The position numbers and the translations under genes were made by a program. This document shows positions 35,195 through 47,400 of a stretch of DNA of 64,000 nt, piece by piece. Source of the stretch: Artocarpus heterophyllus (taxonomy: Eukaryota > Streptophyta > Magnoliopsida > Rosales > Moraceae). The stretch covers positions 26,845,715-26,909,714 of the forward strand of contig CM046353.1 of the NCBI GenBank assembly GCA_025403435.1, written 5' to 3'. The first letter of the stretch is position 1. The number at the start of each line of letters is the position of its first letter. The notes beneath the pieces were generated by a model, which saw only the letters and a program-made list of their open reading frames with translations, had not been told where the DNA came from and did not search any database.

Positions 35195-38100
35195 ATGGCA
35201 CCTAGACGTCATTCGACAGCTGACGCCGAGTTCGGAAATGATGAGGGCCTGATGAGGTCTATGATTGCGGCTTTCCGGCAGATGGCAGCCAGGACTAGAC
35301 CGGAAGACTCCAGTGTTGGTAGTCGGCATGCTTTCTTTAAGGAATTTCGGCGGGCGTCTATTCCGACTTTTGATGGCAATGGGGATCCGCAGTTAGCAGA
35401 GTATTGGTTGGATTCGATCTTGAAGCATCTTGATACCCTTGGTGTGCTTGAGGAGTATCGTGTGGAGTTTGCGGCGTATAAGCTCGAGGGTGGCGCCAAC
35501 ACCTGGTGGAAACAAACTAAGCGTCTGGAGCGCGGTGGCGATATCGGTTGGGACAAGTTCGAGGATCTGTTTTATGATCGGTATTTTCCGCAGGGGTATA
35601 GAGATCAGAAGGCAGCTGAGTTTTATAGATTGCAGCAGGGTGATATGTCAGTTCGGGAGTACGAGGCAAAGTTTAGCGAGTTGGCTAGGTTTGCTCCATC
35701 AGCTGTGGCATCGGAGCGCGAGAAATGCATCAAGTTCCAGGAAGGACTCAAGGCTCCTATTCGGCGGCAGTTGGTTGCTCTACGGCTTAGGAGTTTCGGA
35801 GAGCTTGTGTCGTCGGCGATCTCCGTGGAGAATGATTACGTGCAGTATTGTGAGGACCGAGCTAAGGCTTCAGGAGGACCGCAGAGGAGTGGCAGGAAGA
35901 GCACCAGTAGTCGTCCAGCTCCGGGGAAAGGCAAGCAAGGCGGTGCGACCAGTGGCAGCAGCAGTTCGTCTGGCAGCGGGCGCAGCAACCCCTACAGCTT
36001 TCATTGTCATTTCTGTCAGCAGCCCGGACACATCAAGAGGAATTGCCCGATCAGGAGTGCTCGTCTTGGATCGCAGACCGGGGAGGATGCCAGTCGTCAG
36101 TCTCAGCCTCAGCCTCAGACCCTACCTCCGCCTCCGCAGTACCCGCAGTTGCAGTATCCGCAGTTTTCTCCTCAGCAATTCTCATATCCGGCACGGGGAC
36201 AGCAGCCGCAGTATTTTCAGCGCAGTGTTCCTCAGTATAGAGTTCCGAGTACAGGTAGTGTGCAGTCATCTCCATCTCAGCAGTATCGGCCGAGTAATGC
36301 AGGACCCAGCAATATCGGTAGAGGAAAAGGGAAGGCGCCAGTGCAGGTTCATGCAATGGCATCTGGAGGGTCAGATTCTCAAATTGGCAACGCGGTTGTC
36401 GATGGTATGGTTTTGGTTTCTAGATCTCTAGCTCGCGTTTTATTTGATACCGGTGCCTCTCATTCTCTCATTTCGAGTTCCTTTGTACATGCCTTGGGAT
36501 TAGAAGTAGAAGAGTTTAATGAACCCCTAGTTATAACTTCTCCCTTGGGGCGGGTGTGTGTGAATTGTATGTGTAAATCTTGTAAAATAAAGATTGGGGA
36601 TGAGATTTTGAAAAGTGATTTGATTGTACTCCCCATGAGTTCCTATGATGTGATTTTAGGGATGGACTGGTTGTCCAGGTATAGTGCAGTTGTGGACTGC
36701 CAACTTAGAAAAGTGACCCTAGTGTCTGATAGGGGAACGGTGATCACTTACCAAGGTGGTGGTGATTGGCTAATGAGTGAGCGTCTCATGAAGTCATGTC
36801 TAGGAGGGCGAAGGAATCTAGATTGTTTTGCTTTTCTTGCCAATCTAGATTGCGAGCCCTATGTTTCGAGTAGTGGTGTAGCGATTCCGGTGGTTGATGA
36901 GTTCGAGGATGTCTTCCCCGACGAGTTATCAGGGTTACCACCGCATCGGGAGATTGAGTTCGGTATCGAGTTGTTTCCAGGGACATCACCGATTTCTATG
37001 GCACCTTATCGGATGGCGCCGGCAGAAATGAAGGAATTGAGGAAGCAACTTCAGGAGCTTGCTGATAAAGGATATATTCAGAATAGCACATCTCCGTGGG
37101 GAGCACCAGTTTTGTTCGCTAAGAAGCACGATGGGACTCTCAGGTTATGTGTGGATTATCGGCAGCTGAACCGTGTTACGGTGAAGAACAAGTATCCTTT
37201 GCCTAGGATTGATGAGCTATTTGATCAGTTGGGAGGTTCGCGATACTTCTCGAAGATTGATTTGCGGTCAGGTTATCATCAGCTCAGAATCAAGGAAGAG
37301 GATATTCCCAAGACAGCTTTTAGGACTCGGTATGGGCACTTCGAGTTTCTGGTTATGTCTTTCGGGTTGACGAATGCTCCAGCAGCTTTCATGGATCTGA
37401 TGAACAGGATATTCAGGCCGTATCTGGATCAGTTTGTGATCGTGTTCATCGATGATATTCTTGTGTATTCTAAGACATGGGAGGAGCATGAGCAGCATCT
37501 TCGGATCGTGCTTCAGACTTTGCGGGAGCACCAGTTGTATGCTAAGAGGGAAAAATGTGAGTTCTGGTTGACCGAGGTCAAATTTCTGGGTCATGTCATC
37601 TCGGAGCATGGTATTTCAGTGGATCCGTCCAAGATTGAAGCTATATTGGAGTGGGAACGACCAAGGAATGTAGCGGAGATTCGCAGCTTCTTAGGACTTG
37701 CTGGATATTACAGGAAATTTGTAAAGGACTTTTCGAAGATTGCAGCTCCGTTGACGAGGTTGATCAGGAAAAACGTCAGGTTTGAGTGGGATGAAGACTG
37801 TGAGTCAGCTTTTCAGGAATTGAAGAACCGGTTGACTTCAGCTCCAGTATTAGTTATTCCTAGCAGTGACGAGCCGTATGAGGTTTATGCTGATGCTTCA
37901 GGGCGCGGACTTGGATGCGTGTTGATGCAGCATGGACGTGTGGTTGCATACGGATCGAGACAGCTACGACCTCACGAGCGGAATTATCCTACTCACGATT
38001 TAGAGCTTGCAGCGGTGATCTACGCGCTGAAGATTTGGAGATGTTATTTGTATGGAGCGTCGTTTCAGGTCTTCTCCGATCACAAGAGTTTGAGGCATTT

Positions 38101-38740
38101 GTTCACTCAGAGGGATCTCAACTTGAGGCAGCGCAGATGGGTGGAGTACATGGAGGATTATGATTTCGCGTTGCAGTATCATCCCGGGAAAGCTAATGTG
38201 GTCGCGGACGCGCTTAGCAGGAAGTCTTCAGGGATTCTCGCTTGTTTGATTTTTGAAGACTGGAGCAGGGATGCGACAGTGAGTGAGTATCGGCTACAGT
38301 ATCATGACGACGGTGATCGAGTTTTGTTATATCACGTGAAAGCGACTCCAGCTCTTGTTCGGATGGTGAAGCAAGGTCAGTGGCAGGATCGACATTTGCA
38401 GGGGATTTGGTCGCGGATTCAGAACGGGGAGCAGTTTGAAGAATGGAGCGTGCATGCAGATAGATCATTGTACTTCCGGGAGCGTCTTATAGTTCCATTT
38501 ATCTCCGAGGTGACGAAAGCCGTTTTGGATGAAGCTCATAGGTCTCAGTTTGCTATTCATCCAGGGAGCACCAAGATGTATCGTGATTTGAAGAGAGAGT
38601 ATTGGTGGATAGGCATGAAGAAAGATGTTCAAGAGTACGTGGCCAAGTGTTCGACATGTCTTCAGGTGAAGGCCGAGCACAGAAGCCTGCAGGTCAGCTT
38701 CAGCCGCTTCCTATTCCAGGTTGGAAATGGGAGCATGTGA
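35195..38740 (+). CDS. Gyp-A1 Gag-protease-reverse transcriptase-RNase H-integrase N-terminus
   Basis: A single open frame starting at the ATG after a ~90-base leader ([13 protein letters not shown]). Retrotransposon Gag domain ~60-200; CCHC knuckle [14 protein letters not shown] ~272-285; aspartic protease with [10 protein letters not shown] ~417-426; reverse transcriptase ~600-800 with [11 protein letters not shown], the metal-binding [10 protein letters not shown] at ~751, and FLGHVIS; RNase H from ~893 ([13 protein letters not shown], then HDLELAAV and DHKSLRHL); integrase HHCC zinc finger ~1110-1160 ([10 protein letters not shown] ... CSTCLQVK). A single-base loss near 38676 then diverts translation to a stop at 38738-38740. 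The in-frame continuation of integrase is in the next entry. Gag and Pol share one frame, so no recoding is needed between them. It could supply Gag, protease and reverse transcriptase but not integrase. Confidence 0.95.
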   Translation: MAPRRHSTADAEFGNDEGLMRSMIAAFRQMAARTRPEDSSVGSRHAFFKEFRRASIPTFDGNGDPQLAEYWLDSILKHLDTLGVLEEYRVEFAAYKLEGGANTWWKQTKRLERGGDIGWDKFEDLFYDRYFPQGYRDQKAAEFYRLQQGDMSVREYEAKFSELARFAPSAVASEREKCIKFQEGLKAPIRRQLVALRLRSFGELVSSAISVENDYVQYCEDRAKASGGPQRSGRKSTSSRPAPGKGKQGGATSGSSSSSGSGRSNPYSFHCHFCQQPGHIKRNCPIRSARLGSQTGEDASRQSQPQPQTLPPPPQYPQLQYPQFSPQQFSYPARGQQPQYFQRSVPQYRVPSTGSVQSSPSQQYRPSNAGPSNIGRGKGKAPVQVHAMASGGSDSQIGNAVVDGMVLVSRSLARVLFDTGASHSLISSSFVHALGLEVEEFNEPLVITSPLGRVCVNCMCKSCKIKIGDEILKSDLIVLPMSSYDVILGMDWLSRYSAVVDCQLRKVTLVSDRGTVITYQGGGDWLMSERLMKSCLGGRRNLDCFAFLANLDCEPYVSSSGVAIPVVDEFEDVFPDELSGLPPHREIEFGIELFPGTSPISMAPYRMAPAEMKELRKQLQELADKGYIQNSTSPWGAPVLFAKKHDGTLRLCVDYRQLNRVTVKNKYPLPRIDELFDQLGGSRYFSKIDLRSGYHQLRIKEEDIPKTAFRTRYGHFEFLVMSFGLTNAPAAFMDLMNRIFRPYLDQFVIVFIDDILVYSKTWEEHEQHLRIVLQTLREHQLYAKREKCEFWLTEVKFLGHVISEHGISVDPSKIEAILEWERPRNVAEIRSFLGLAGYYRKFVKDFSKIAAPLTRLIRKNVRFEWDEDCESAFQELKNRLTSAPVLVIPSSDEPYEVYADASGRGLGCVLMQHGRVVAYGSRQLRPHERNYPTHDLELAAVIYALKIWRCYLYGASFQVFSDHKSLRHLFTQRDLNLRQRRWVEYMEDYDFALQYHPGKANVVADALSRKSSGILACLIFEDWSRDATVSEYRLQYHDDGDRVLLYHVKATPALVRMVKQGQWQDRHLQGIWSRIQNGEQFEEWSVHADRSLYFRERLIVPFISEVTKAVLDEAHRSQFAIHPGSTKMYRDLKREYWWIGMKKDVQEYVAKCSTCLQVKAEHRSLQVSFSRFLFQVGNGSM

Positions 38741-39765
38741 CGATGGATTTCCTCACAGGTTTGCCGAGGACGGAGCAGCGGCATGATGCAGTTTGGGTTG
38801 TGGTCGATAGGTTGACGAAATCGGTGCATTTCATTCCGTTTAGGTCGACATGTTCCAGGAAGATTCTCGGGGAGTTGTATATGCAGAACATTGTGAGGTT
38901 GCATGGAGTTCCTTTGTCCATCACCTCTGATCGAGACACCAGGTTTAATGCTAAGTACTGGAGGAGTTTTCAGGAGGCTTTGGGTACGGATTTGAACTTC
39001 AGTACGGCGTTTCATCCTCAGACTGATGGGCAGTCTGAGCGGGTTATTCAGGTTCTCGAGGATATGTTGCGTGCTTGTGCGTTGGACTTCAGCGGGAATT
39101 GGAAGCAATATTTGCATTTGGCAGAGTTCGCGTACAACAATAGTTATCAGGCGAGTATCGGTATGGCACCATTTGAGGCATTGTATGGGCGACCGTGTCG
39201 GTCACCTGTGTGTTGGGCCGAGCCGGAAGATAGAGTTATTCTTGGGCCAGATGAGATTCGTGACAGCAACGAGAAAGTCGCGGTGATTCGGGATCGGTTG
39301 AGAGCAGCTCAGAGTCGGCAGAAGAGCTACGCAGATAGGAGACGTAGACCCTTAGAGTTCGCGGTTGGAGATTTTGTTCTCTTGAGGGTGTCACCTCGTA
39401 AGGGAACTATGCGGTTCGGGGTGAGTGGGAAACTCGCGCCGAGGTATATTGGGCCGTTCGAGATCACTCAGCGTGTTGGTGTGGTCGCTTATCGGTTTGA
39501 TCTTCCGCCCGAACTTTCTCATGTGCACGATGTGTTTCATGTGTCTATGCTTAGGAAGTGTCCACCTGAGCAGGGTAAGATAGTATCGTTTCGCGATGTG
39601 CAGGTTCAGGAGGATACGACGTACGAAGAAGTGCCGATTCAGATTATCGACCGGAAAGTGATTAGCTTGCGTCGTCGTGAGATACCGCTGGTAAAGGTCG
39701 TGTGGCAGCATCACGGGGTTGATGAAGCCACTTGGGAGTTAGAGTCGAGTATGCGGGAGCTGTAG
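38680..39765 (+). pseudogene. Gyp-A1 integrase core and chromodomain, frameshifted
   Basis: Continuation of the polyprotein in another frame, with no start codon of its own at the junction. The integrase core shows the D-D-E residues in [22 protein letters not shown] and TDGQSERVIQ. It continues through MAPFEALYGRPCRSP and the GPFEIT segment to a C-terminal chromodomain-like region (YEEVPIQIIDRK ... IPLVKVVWQHHG ... EATWELESSM), which in chromoviruses guides insertion into heterochromatin. The frame stops at TAG 39763-39765, where the minus copy has TAT followed by PHLFCF, so only the last few residues are lost. Confidence 0.93.
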
Positions 39766-39821
39766 CCGCATTTGTTTTGTTTTTGAGATGAGTTGTAAAT
39801 TTCGAGGACGAAATTTCTTTT

Positions 39822-39834
39822 AGGGGTGGAGAGC
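39822..39834 (+). other. Polypurine tract of Gyp-A1
   Basis: AGGGGTGGAGAGC abuts the 3' LTR start TGTAACG. Confidence 0.85.
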
Positions 39835-41973
39835 TGTAACGTCCCGAAATTTATTTAATATTAATGTAATGTAAATGATGAGTTAGTGTGCCATAATTAA
39901 AGTTTTAACTTTAATTAGATTATTTGGTTGGATTTTTAGTTTTGGTTGTTTTGTTAAAATTGATGTGTTCAAAAGATTTCTTATTGATTTAAAATGATGT
40001 TTTGAGTTTTAAAACACAACAATTTGTAAAATGTTAAAAATACTCTGTTTTACAAAACCGTGGGCGGCACATGGTTTTCGCACAGTAAAACCGCCCACCG
40101 ATTTTCTCTATTTATTTCTCTCCTCTCTCTCTCCCTCTTCATTCTCACGGGCTCTCTCTCTCTCTCTCTTCCCTCTCTCTCACTCGGCAGCCCCTCTCTC
40201 TCTCTCAATCTCTCTCAAATTTTTGATTTCCATTCGAATCCAAGTTTCGGAACAGCAAGGAGGAAGCTCGGGGACGTGATTCGGCGACCGAGAACGCGGA
40301 TTGAAGCTTCGATTCGAGGTTAGATTCGAAATTTCTAAACTTTTTCAAAATTTTCGATTTTGTGTGTTTTTGAAATCTAAGCTTGTTTAAGCTTAGAAAA
40401 CCGTGGAATTGTGTTAAATGAGCTTAGAACAACTAGAATCTAAACCTAGATTGAAGAAAAACGGATTGGATTCAAGATTTTCATTTTTCTCCTCTTTTTC
40501 TCATTTTCGGATTTTTGAGGATTTCGAGTTCAAATGTTGTTTAAATGATCCCAAACATGTTCTAGAATGTTTTTCTATCAACTATAGTTATTTTTCATGC
40601 CTGGGAATTGAGAAAAACAGGTTGGAATTCAGATTTGGATTTTGGGGATCGAGAAACCCGTGGCTGGGATTTCTGGATCTTCCCAGTTCGGCAGGCCGAA
40701 GTTCATGTTCGGCAGGCCGGAGTGATGATCGGCAGGCCGGTGTTCTTCCGACCGGCAGGCCGAATCTGGGGAAATGTTCGGCAGGCCGAACCTTGTTTCC
40801 GGCAGGCCGAAGCAGGGCGTCCGACAGGCCGACCGAGGCATGGAAAATTTTGTGATTTTTACCCGATTTCACTGTTTTGAACCCTGATTTAAATCCCAAC
40901 CTTATAGGATGATTTTAATGATACAAATGGCACACTAGGACATCATGAAATGATTTAGTAACATAGAATGTCTCAAACTAGATATTGATTGACTTAGTTG
41001 GTATCTAGGATTGTTCGTGGTTCCGTGGAGCTAACGTATAGCGGACCGGGATTACGGTGTGGGGTACCGGCACGAGTACTGAGGTAGGACTTCTATCCTA
41101 TTTCTTTGATAGCCTGGTTTTGAAATGATTTGGCTTTGAAAATGATTTCTATCAAAATGTTTTCAACGGTTGTTTGAAAATGATTTTATCGGTTATATTT
41201 TTATATACCGTGACATGAAATGAATTTCATAATGAATGTAATTGACAACACTCGGTAATTGGGTTTTGAATGATAATGATAATAAACACATGGGCATGAT
41301 GCCATATCAGAGATCGGGTCGTGATCGACCTTGGGGGCAGGTCCCGAAACCCAGCTGGGCCACTACGGTGGTGATTTCATGGTTTGCCTAGGTAAATGTA
41401 AACTGGTGTTTTGATTTGACGAGTAGACTGTTCTGTGTCAGAACAGTTCTACTCAATTTATTTATTTATTTATTCAAGTTTCTTCTTGCATAACTCCTGA
41501 TAATGCTATGTTTCTTTGCATTAAATTATTTTATAAAACTTAGTCCTACTGAGCCTTTCGCTCACGTTTTATCTGTTTTAAATTCCCCCCCCCCCCTCTA
41601 GGTGGTTTCCCATTTAGGTTTGGAGAAGATTCTTCGGACCGAACTCAGGAGCAATAGGAGAATTTATTTATATTCTGTATTTGTTAATCAAGGCATGTAA
41701 GACTTAACTTTATTTGTACTTGGACTGTAATTGTATTTGTGATATTGTCAGATCCATGTGTGTGCACAAGTTGTGGGTTGTGGAACCCATATTCGCGGTT
41801 TTTATTCAATTATTGTTATTTGTTTAATGATTTTAAATTCTTTATCAAATGTGGTGGAAAAATCTCTTTATTTCTTGCTTAATTGGATTTTTAAACCCTT
41901 AATTTCAAATAAACTCTCATTTAATTAACCTAAATATTCCGCCACGTCACCTCCCGTACTCCGGGGCGTGACA
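39835..41973 (+). repeat. 3' LTR of Gyp-A1 (2139 bp)
   Basis: Nearly identical to 32933-35089. Visible differences: extra CT dinucleotides near 40165 and 40202, GTGACC to GCGACC (40284), CCTCG to CCTTG (~40794), CTGTG to CTGTA (~41679) and loss of one 22-bp dyad unit. Its dyad array spans 40687-40834. Confidence 0.97.
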
Positions 41974-41978
41974 GTACA

Positions 41979-44459
41979 TGCCTTTTATTCACTTTCGGAA
42001 AGCAATCCTATACAATTGCCGACACCATGACTACTTCTTCGATTTTCAACTTGATCGTGATGATTTTGAGCAGTCATTTCGCTTGAAATATTAGTGTCGT
42101 AATCTTATAAATAGGCATTCCAAACCCAAAAAAAAATAATGAATAAAGGTTTCATGCACTTAAAGAGATAAAAAATTATTTTGTTACTATTGTCAAGCTA
42201 AAAGAATAATTGAACCAGGATTAAAAACAGTTTCATTGTATCTGAGGTAATTTGCCAAGAATAACTATTGTTTTCAGTAATCTTAGTCGACTAACAATTT
42301 TGGGAAAACAATGGAGATTTATCAAGGCAAGATTAGATTGAGTACTTTAACGCTTAAAAAAATTAGAAAAAATTACGCGGCATTTAAAGTTTGGCAGCGT
42401 CTCACTCATAAAAGTTACGAAGTCATTTTTCACACAAGAAACGTACAATTTTTGAAACAAAAAGTCCGTCATAGTTCTTGTAAAACTACACTTTTACCTT
42501 GTCAATACAGTAGATGTACTGCCAATAACAAGTTTACCATCAATTACAATCTGATTCATAAAATAAAAGCAGCCCCACGTGGGACTGATAGCTAATAACT
42601 AAAGCCACTTTAGCTGGCTAATTACATGCCCATAGGGGGTGAATCTTCTACCCAGTGGATGGAAATGCTTCTCTCTCTCTCTCTATATAAAGAAAACCTT
42701 AACTATAGAGTTAGTTCATAGTTGGATGAGCGAGAGTGGGCTTGAGTTGGAACGATGCGAGAAAATTTTGGACTTGAGCACGTCAAAATTGTCGGAAGTG
42801 TTTACGAGTGCAAAGTCTAGTCTTCAAATCGGCACAAGGTCTAGGAAGCGTCTAAGGAAGTCCTACGATACTCTACATTGTAGAAATCTTCGCTCATGGT
42901 GTATGAGAATTACTAGAACATTAACAAAATTCCATAGTCCAAAACCTTTATGGAGAAAACATGAAAGAGAGGAGGAGGAGAAAGAGAGGAGAAACATTTT
43001 ACATGAAAAATTTTGTACGTGTTTCTGAACTCGCTTTTAGGCTTTAGTTATAGGGCATAAAATAGATTCCTTATCCCATCTTTTAATGGCCTATTAGAAG
43101 TTATTAGTATCCCACTAACTAGGAATATCTGATAACTAAGTGTGGCTATTTATGACCTATTCAAAAATATTCCATTAAATTTAGGATAATGGATTACTCC
43201 CGAAATATTAATAATTAATTTATTTTGAATTAAAAAAATAATTCTAAAAATTAAGTCCACTATGGGCACCTAAAAATTTACACCAGGTCCAACAACTCCA
43301 TATGGGTGCAAAAACATGCATCTCTCTCATCATTTTTCACATTGTTTTATTCAAACTAGGTAAATGGGCCGTGCGACCACCGAGCGACCTACAAATAAAG
43401 ATTCAAGATAGCTATACCAAATCTCATAAAGACCGGTGTAGAATATCCCTTAAAGGGTCTTCTTGCATCCTAAATCTAGTTAGCTACATCAATTTCACAT
43501 CTTCAAATCCCTGCAGTCATTAAATATTCCTATATGTACAGGAGCAATGCATAAACTTAGTATATATTAACAATTATTTTGCATCACAAAAGCAACATAA
43601 TTTGTTGTCAGTGAACCTTAAAGTTGAATGTATTACTAAATAATATTCCCTTCATCCTCGTACGAGTCAACTTTAGTTCAATTGCTTTCTAAACAATGAC
43701 CCTCTAGGTCGTATCATACATGAACCATAGGAAACACATCGAAGTGGTATAAAATAAGGCTCCACTTTTAGTCATAGGTCACATAGGCCACAAGTAAAGT
43801 AGAAGGATCAATATAAGAAACAATGATCGATAAGGAGTCACATAGTATAGAAACGGGGATTTTCTTTTCGAATTCCTTATTGTGGTCGCCAAGTACATGT
43901 GGTATGAACACATGCTATAGTAAAGATCTCCTCAAAGGAGTGTATGTCTCATCCTAAAAACATTGTGTGCATCTTAATCCAGTCACCATTCAGCACTTGA
44001 CCTGAATCCCTTTATATGCTTGCTGCTTAGTGCCATATTAAGGTTTTGCTTCCGCTATTCTACAAATTGAATATGGATTAGTGGGACTAGTTAAATCCAT
44101 AGTCGATCGACAAAGATCTCATATTGACTCATTCCAAGGCGACACTTAAATAAATTTCTTATCATCACGCTTCTTATTATTGTAAGTTTACATGTCTTAT
44201 CCTTACTCGCTTTCTAAACACCAAAGGCGATTATTCATGTGAGTAAGCCTATCATTACCCGTTGACATACTTTTAACTATGAATAAACTCATCATAGTTT
44301 ATGTATGTATTAAAAGATATTGTGTTATAACTGAAATATGGACAAAGAAATCTGAATTTCATTAATAATATTTCAAATAATAAATATATGATAAAAAGTT
44401 AGTCATCTAGAACATATAAAACATAAGATAAATTACATTCTACACAGTCCTACACTAAT
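41979..44459 (-). other. Intergenic DNA, possible decayed Cop-B LTR
   Basis: No supported gene. Two short open frames (42311-42595 and 42639-43028) lack recognisable domains. Because the wrecked Cop-B pol on the minus strand ends near 44460, its 3' LTR should lie just left of that point; 43640-44450 is a plausible remnant but I could not find a partner LTR or a clean TG...CA boundary. Confidence 0.35.
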
Positions 44460-47400
44460 AAAATATGACACATAAGCCTCTCAAGCAATGGTCTTAATCA
44501 AAAGATCTGCAATCATATGACTTGTAGAAATGTGCTTTAGGATAACTTCCTTTTGTGCAACCATCTCATGAATAAAATGGCATTGATTGTCAATATTTTG
44601 GTTTTTCCATGTACTTAGGGTCTTTTGCATAAGCAAGGGTAGCAATGTTGTTGCAATGTATGGTGACGGGCTTTACAATGTGTACGGTAATGCCAAGCTC
44701 AACAATAAAACTCTTCAGCCAAACACCCCTCCTGTACTTCAGCAGAACATGCAACATATTCTAATTCTATGGTGGATAACCTATGCAGGGTTGCTTTTTG
44801 CTACTTTAAAACGTAGCACCATTGCTAAGAAAGAAAGCATATCTAAAAGTCGATTTGCACTCATCCTAGTCACCACCCTAGTCAGCATCACTGTAGCCAA
44901 CAAAGCGCAAACCAGATGCCTGATAGCAAAGCGTGTAGTCTGCTATCCCTTTTAGAAATTGAAGTATGCTTTTTACTGCTTTCTAATGAGCAAGGCCTTA
45001 GCTCAATTTGAACTAGCTAAGCAACCCAATGACATAGTAAATGTTGGGTGAGTACACCTTATAGCAAACATAAAACTTCCAATAGCACTGGTGCAGGAAC
45101 CTAAGCTGTCTTTAACTTTTCCTCTTGGGTCTTTGGATGTATATCAAGGCTTAAAGCATATCCTTTTCCAATTGAAGTGTCAATGGGGCTGTAGTTTTGC
45201 ATATGAAATTGTTCAAGAATATTCCTAATGTAAGTCTCTTGGGATGAACCAAAGAATTTCATTGAATGATCTCTAAAGATTGTAACTTTGAGCACATAGA
45301 TTGCTTTGCCCATGTCTTTCATCTTAAAATTTGAGCAAAACCATTCTTTGGTGGCGATAATCATCTTCTTGTTATTTCTAGCCAATAGCATGTCATACAA
45401 TGATAGGATGATGTGTTGGAAAACATTACGCAGTGGAATTTCAAAAAAAATTTAAATAAGAGTATTTTTCAAAACACAAGTTTGACATGCTAAATACATA
45501 AATTAATAACAGATCTTACTGACTTCTTTTGTATACTGAAAGCAACAAGAATCCGTGAAGAGAATAACGTTTCAAAAGAGCCTCAACCAACTGATATTTT
45601 TTGCTATTCTCTATCCATGATCAGAGTGCGGGTGGTCGCACTCATACAGCTTTTTTTTTGGTGACTCTCCTTCCAACCACTTGAGAAAATTTAAAGCTAA
45701 GATTCTTGATGTTGAACAATAGCTCTCAAGGAGTTTCAGAGTTTCTTTCACTAAAGTACTCACTCTATGCTTCTTAAGTGATCTAAATAACAAAGAAAAC
45801 TCACCTCTATTTATAGTGGCCAGATTTGGAGTTAAACCTTATCAGATTAGGCCTTAAAATTCAAGTTTGGATTAACTTCAAAGTAAAACGTGTGAAATGT
45901 GTATCTGTTCTAATTGCTGTAGTTGACTGCACCAGATGTATATCATGGTCGACCACGTGGTCACGATGCTATAGTTCAAACCAAATTCAAACACCTCAAG
46001 TTGATCTGATCGATCTAATCTTAACTAATTAGATAAATCCTATCTTATTTGACCTGGGTATCCTTTATAGAGCCTTAATTTGAATTCAAATAACCTAATA
46101 GAAAAGTTATCGGATTAAAACAGTCATATACAGATAAACCCATACGAATAAAATATTATCCAAATAATTCAACATATTTATCTTGAATTAATTTACAAAA
46201 TTAATTCAACTGATAAACTAACATGAATTGTTAAATCCAATTAACTCAAATTTAGGTCAATCTAATAATTTAACATAAGTCACCAATATGTAGGAAAAAC
46301 ATGCTATATCGATACAGGATTATATTGATCTAGCAACGGGGACCCGATGGACATATATAAATCATGCTCCTATAATTATAAAATACAATATTCTAGATAT
46401 ATATTTTATAATTATCAACTCTAACGCTACTCCACTAAAAGCTTAAAGCTGTACTCTTGAATTATATAAAATTATAAAGCTCCAGCAAGCTAATCATCGA
46501 TGACATATCATAATGTGTCACATCCCCATAGGATATTCATAATCGGCTTAAGGATAAATTTTATTTTATCTTCCCGATTATTTTTATCTTACGTTTCAGT
46601 ACCACACCATTGGAATACTTACTATTTATAAATAGTATCCTATTTGGTTACAACTATGTATCCAAATGGTTGAGCACTTTAGTCTTCCAAATACAGGATA
46701 ATGTATATAAAAGAATATAATTAACTCTACAAAAGAGCTGTGGATTCCATATCTATAAATTATAAGTCTATGTGAATCAAGAGTCATATCTCCAATGTAC
46801 CAGTATGGGTACTATAATTAAATCAGGATGTCACCCTTTGGTATATCAAAAGACATATGTCAAGAATATGGGCACATTAGTCATTGCAAGATTAACACAT
46901 AACACATATGATTGTCTAAAGTGAATTGATTTAAACAAGCAAAATTAGTAATCAAATCATTTAACTTCTTGTCCTGATCTAATACATCGTCACCTATGAC
47001 AACGTACCAATGTTTCTACTTGTGAAGTCCAATTCTAATGACTAAAACAAGTCATCTCATGTTAGGGATGTAGACAACATAACAATCTAAGCATGAAAAA
47101 AGTGCCTATCTTTATTCCCTCGATTGCTGATCTTATGATTTAGACCATTACCTTTAAGATTTATGTCTTCTATATAATCTGTCCATCATATGCACGATTC
47201 TTAAAGGTTTAGAACGACAGTCTTATACTTTTGTTTGCTTATCATTCATTCAATAGAAATGAACATAAAGAGGACAACATTTGATATATGAATAATAAAT
47301 AAATTCTTATTGATAAAATGTCTCCAAAAACATATTATAATATTTTACTCTGTAGGGCAGCATGTCTAACATGATGAAACTTTCCCTATTTTGTTTAACA

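Larger units (their letters stand above)
32933..41973 (+). mobile_element. Gyp-A1: complete, young Ty3/gypsy chromovirus-type element
   Basis: 9041 bp: 5' LTR 32933-35089, primer-binding site 35093-35106, gag-pol 35195-39765, polypurine tract 39822-39834, 3' LTR 39835-41973. Target duplication GTACA at 32928-32932 and 41974-41978. The LTRs are almost identical: I saw three point differences, small CT-repeat length changes and one missing 22-bp dyad unit. The insertion is therefore recent. The polyprotein has one frameshift and one stop near its C-terminus. Same family as 22550-31566, opposite orientation. Confidence 0.97.

Noticed and set aside
35430..36431. 333-codon open frame overlapping Gyp-A1 gag in another frame
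   Set aside because: It shadows the conserved Gag frame; the equivalent frames of the minus copy are broken and no domain is present.
42311..43028. Two short open frames, 94 and 129 codons, right of Gyp-A1
   Set aside because: No family resemblance, weak codon character, and the region is probably an old LTR or intergenic DNA.
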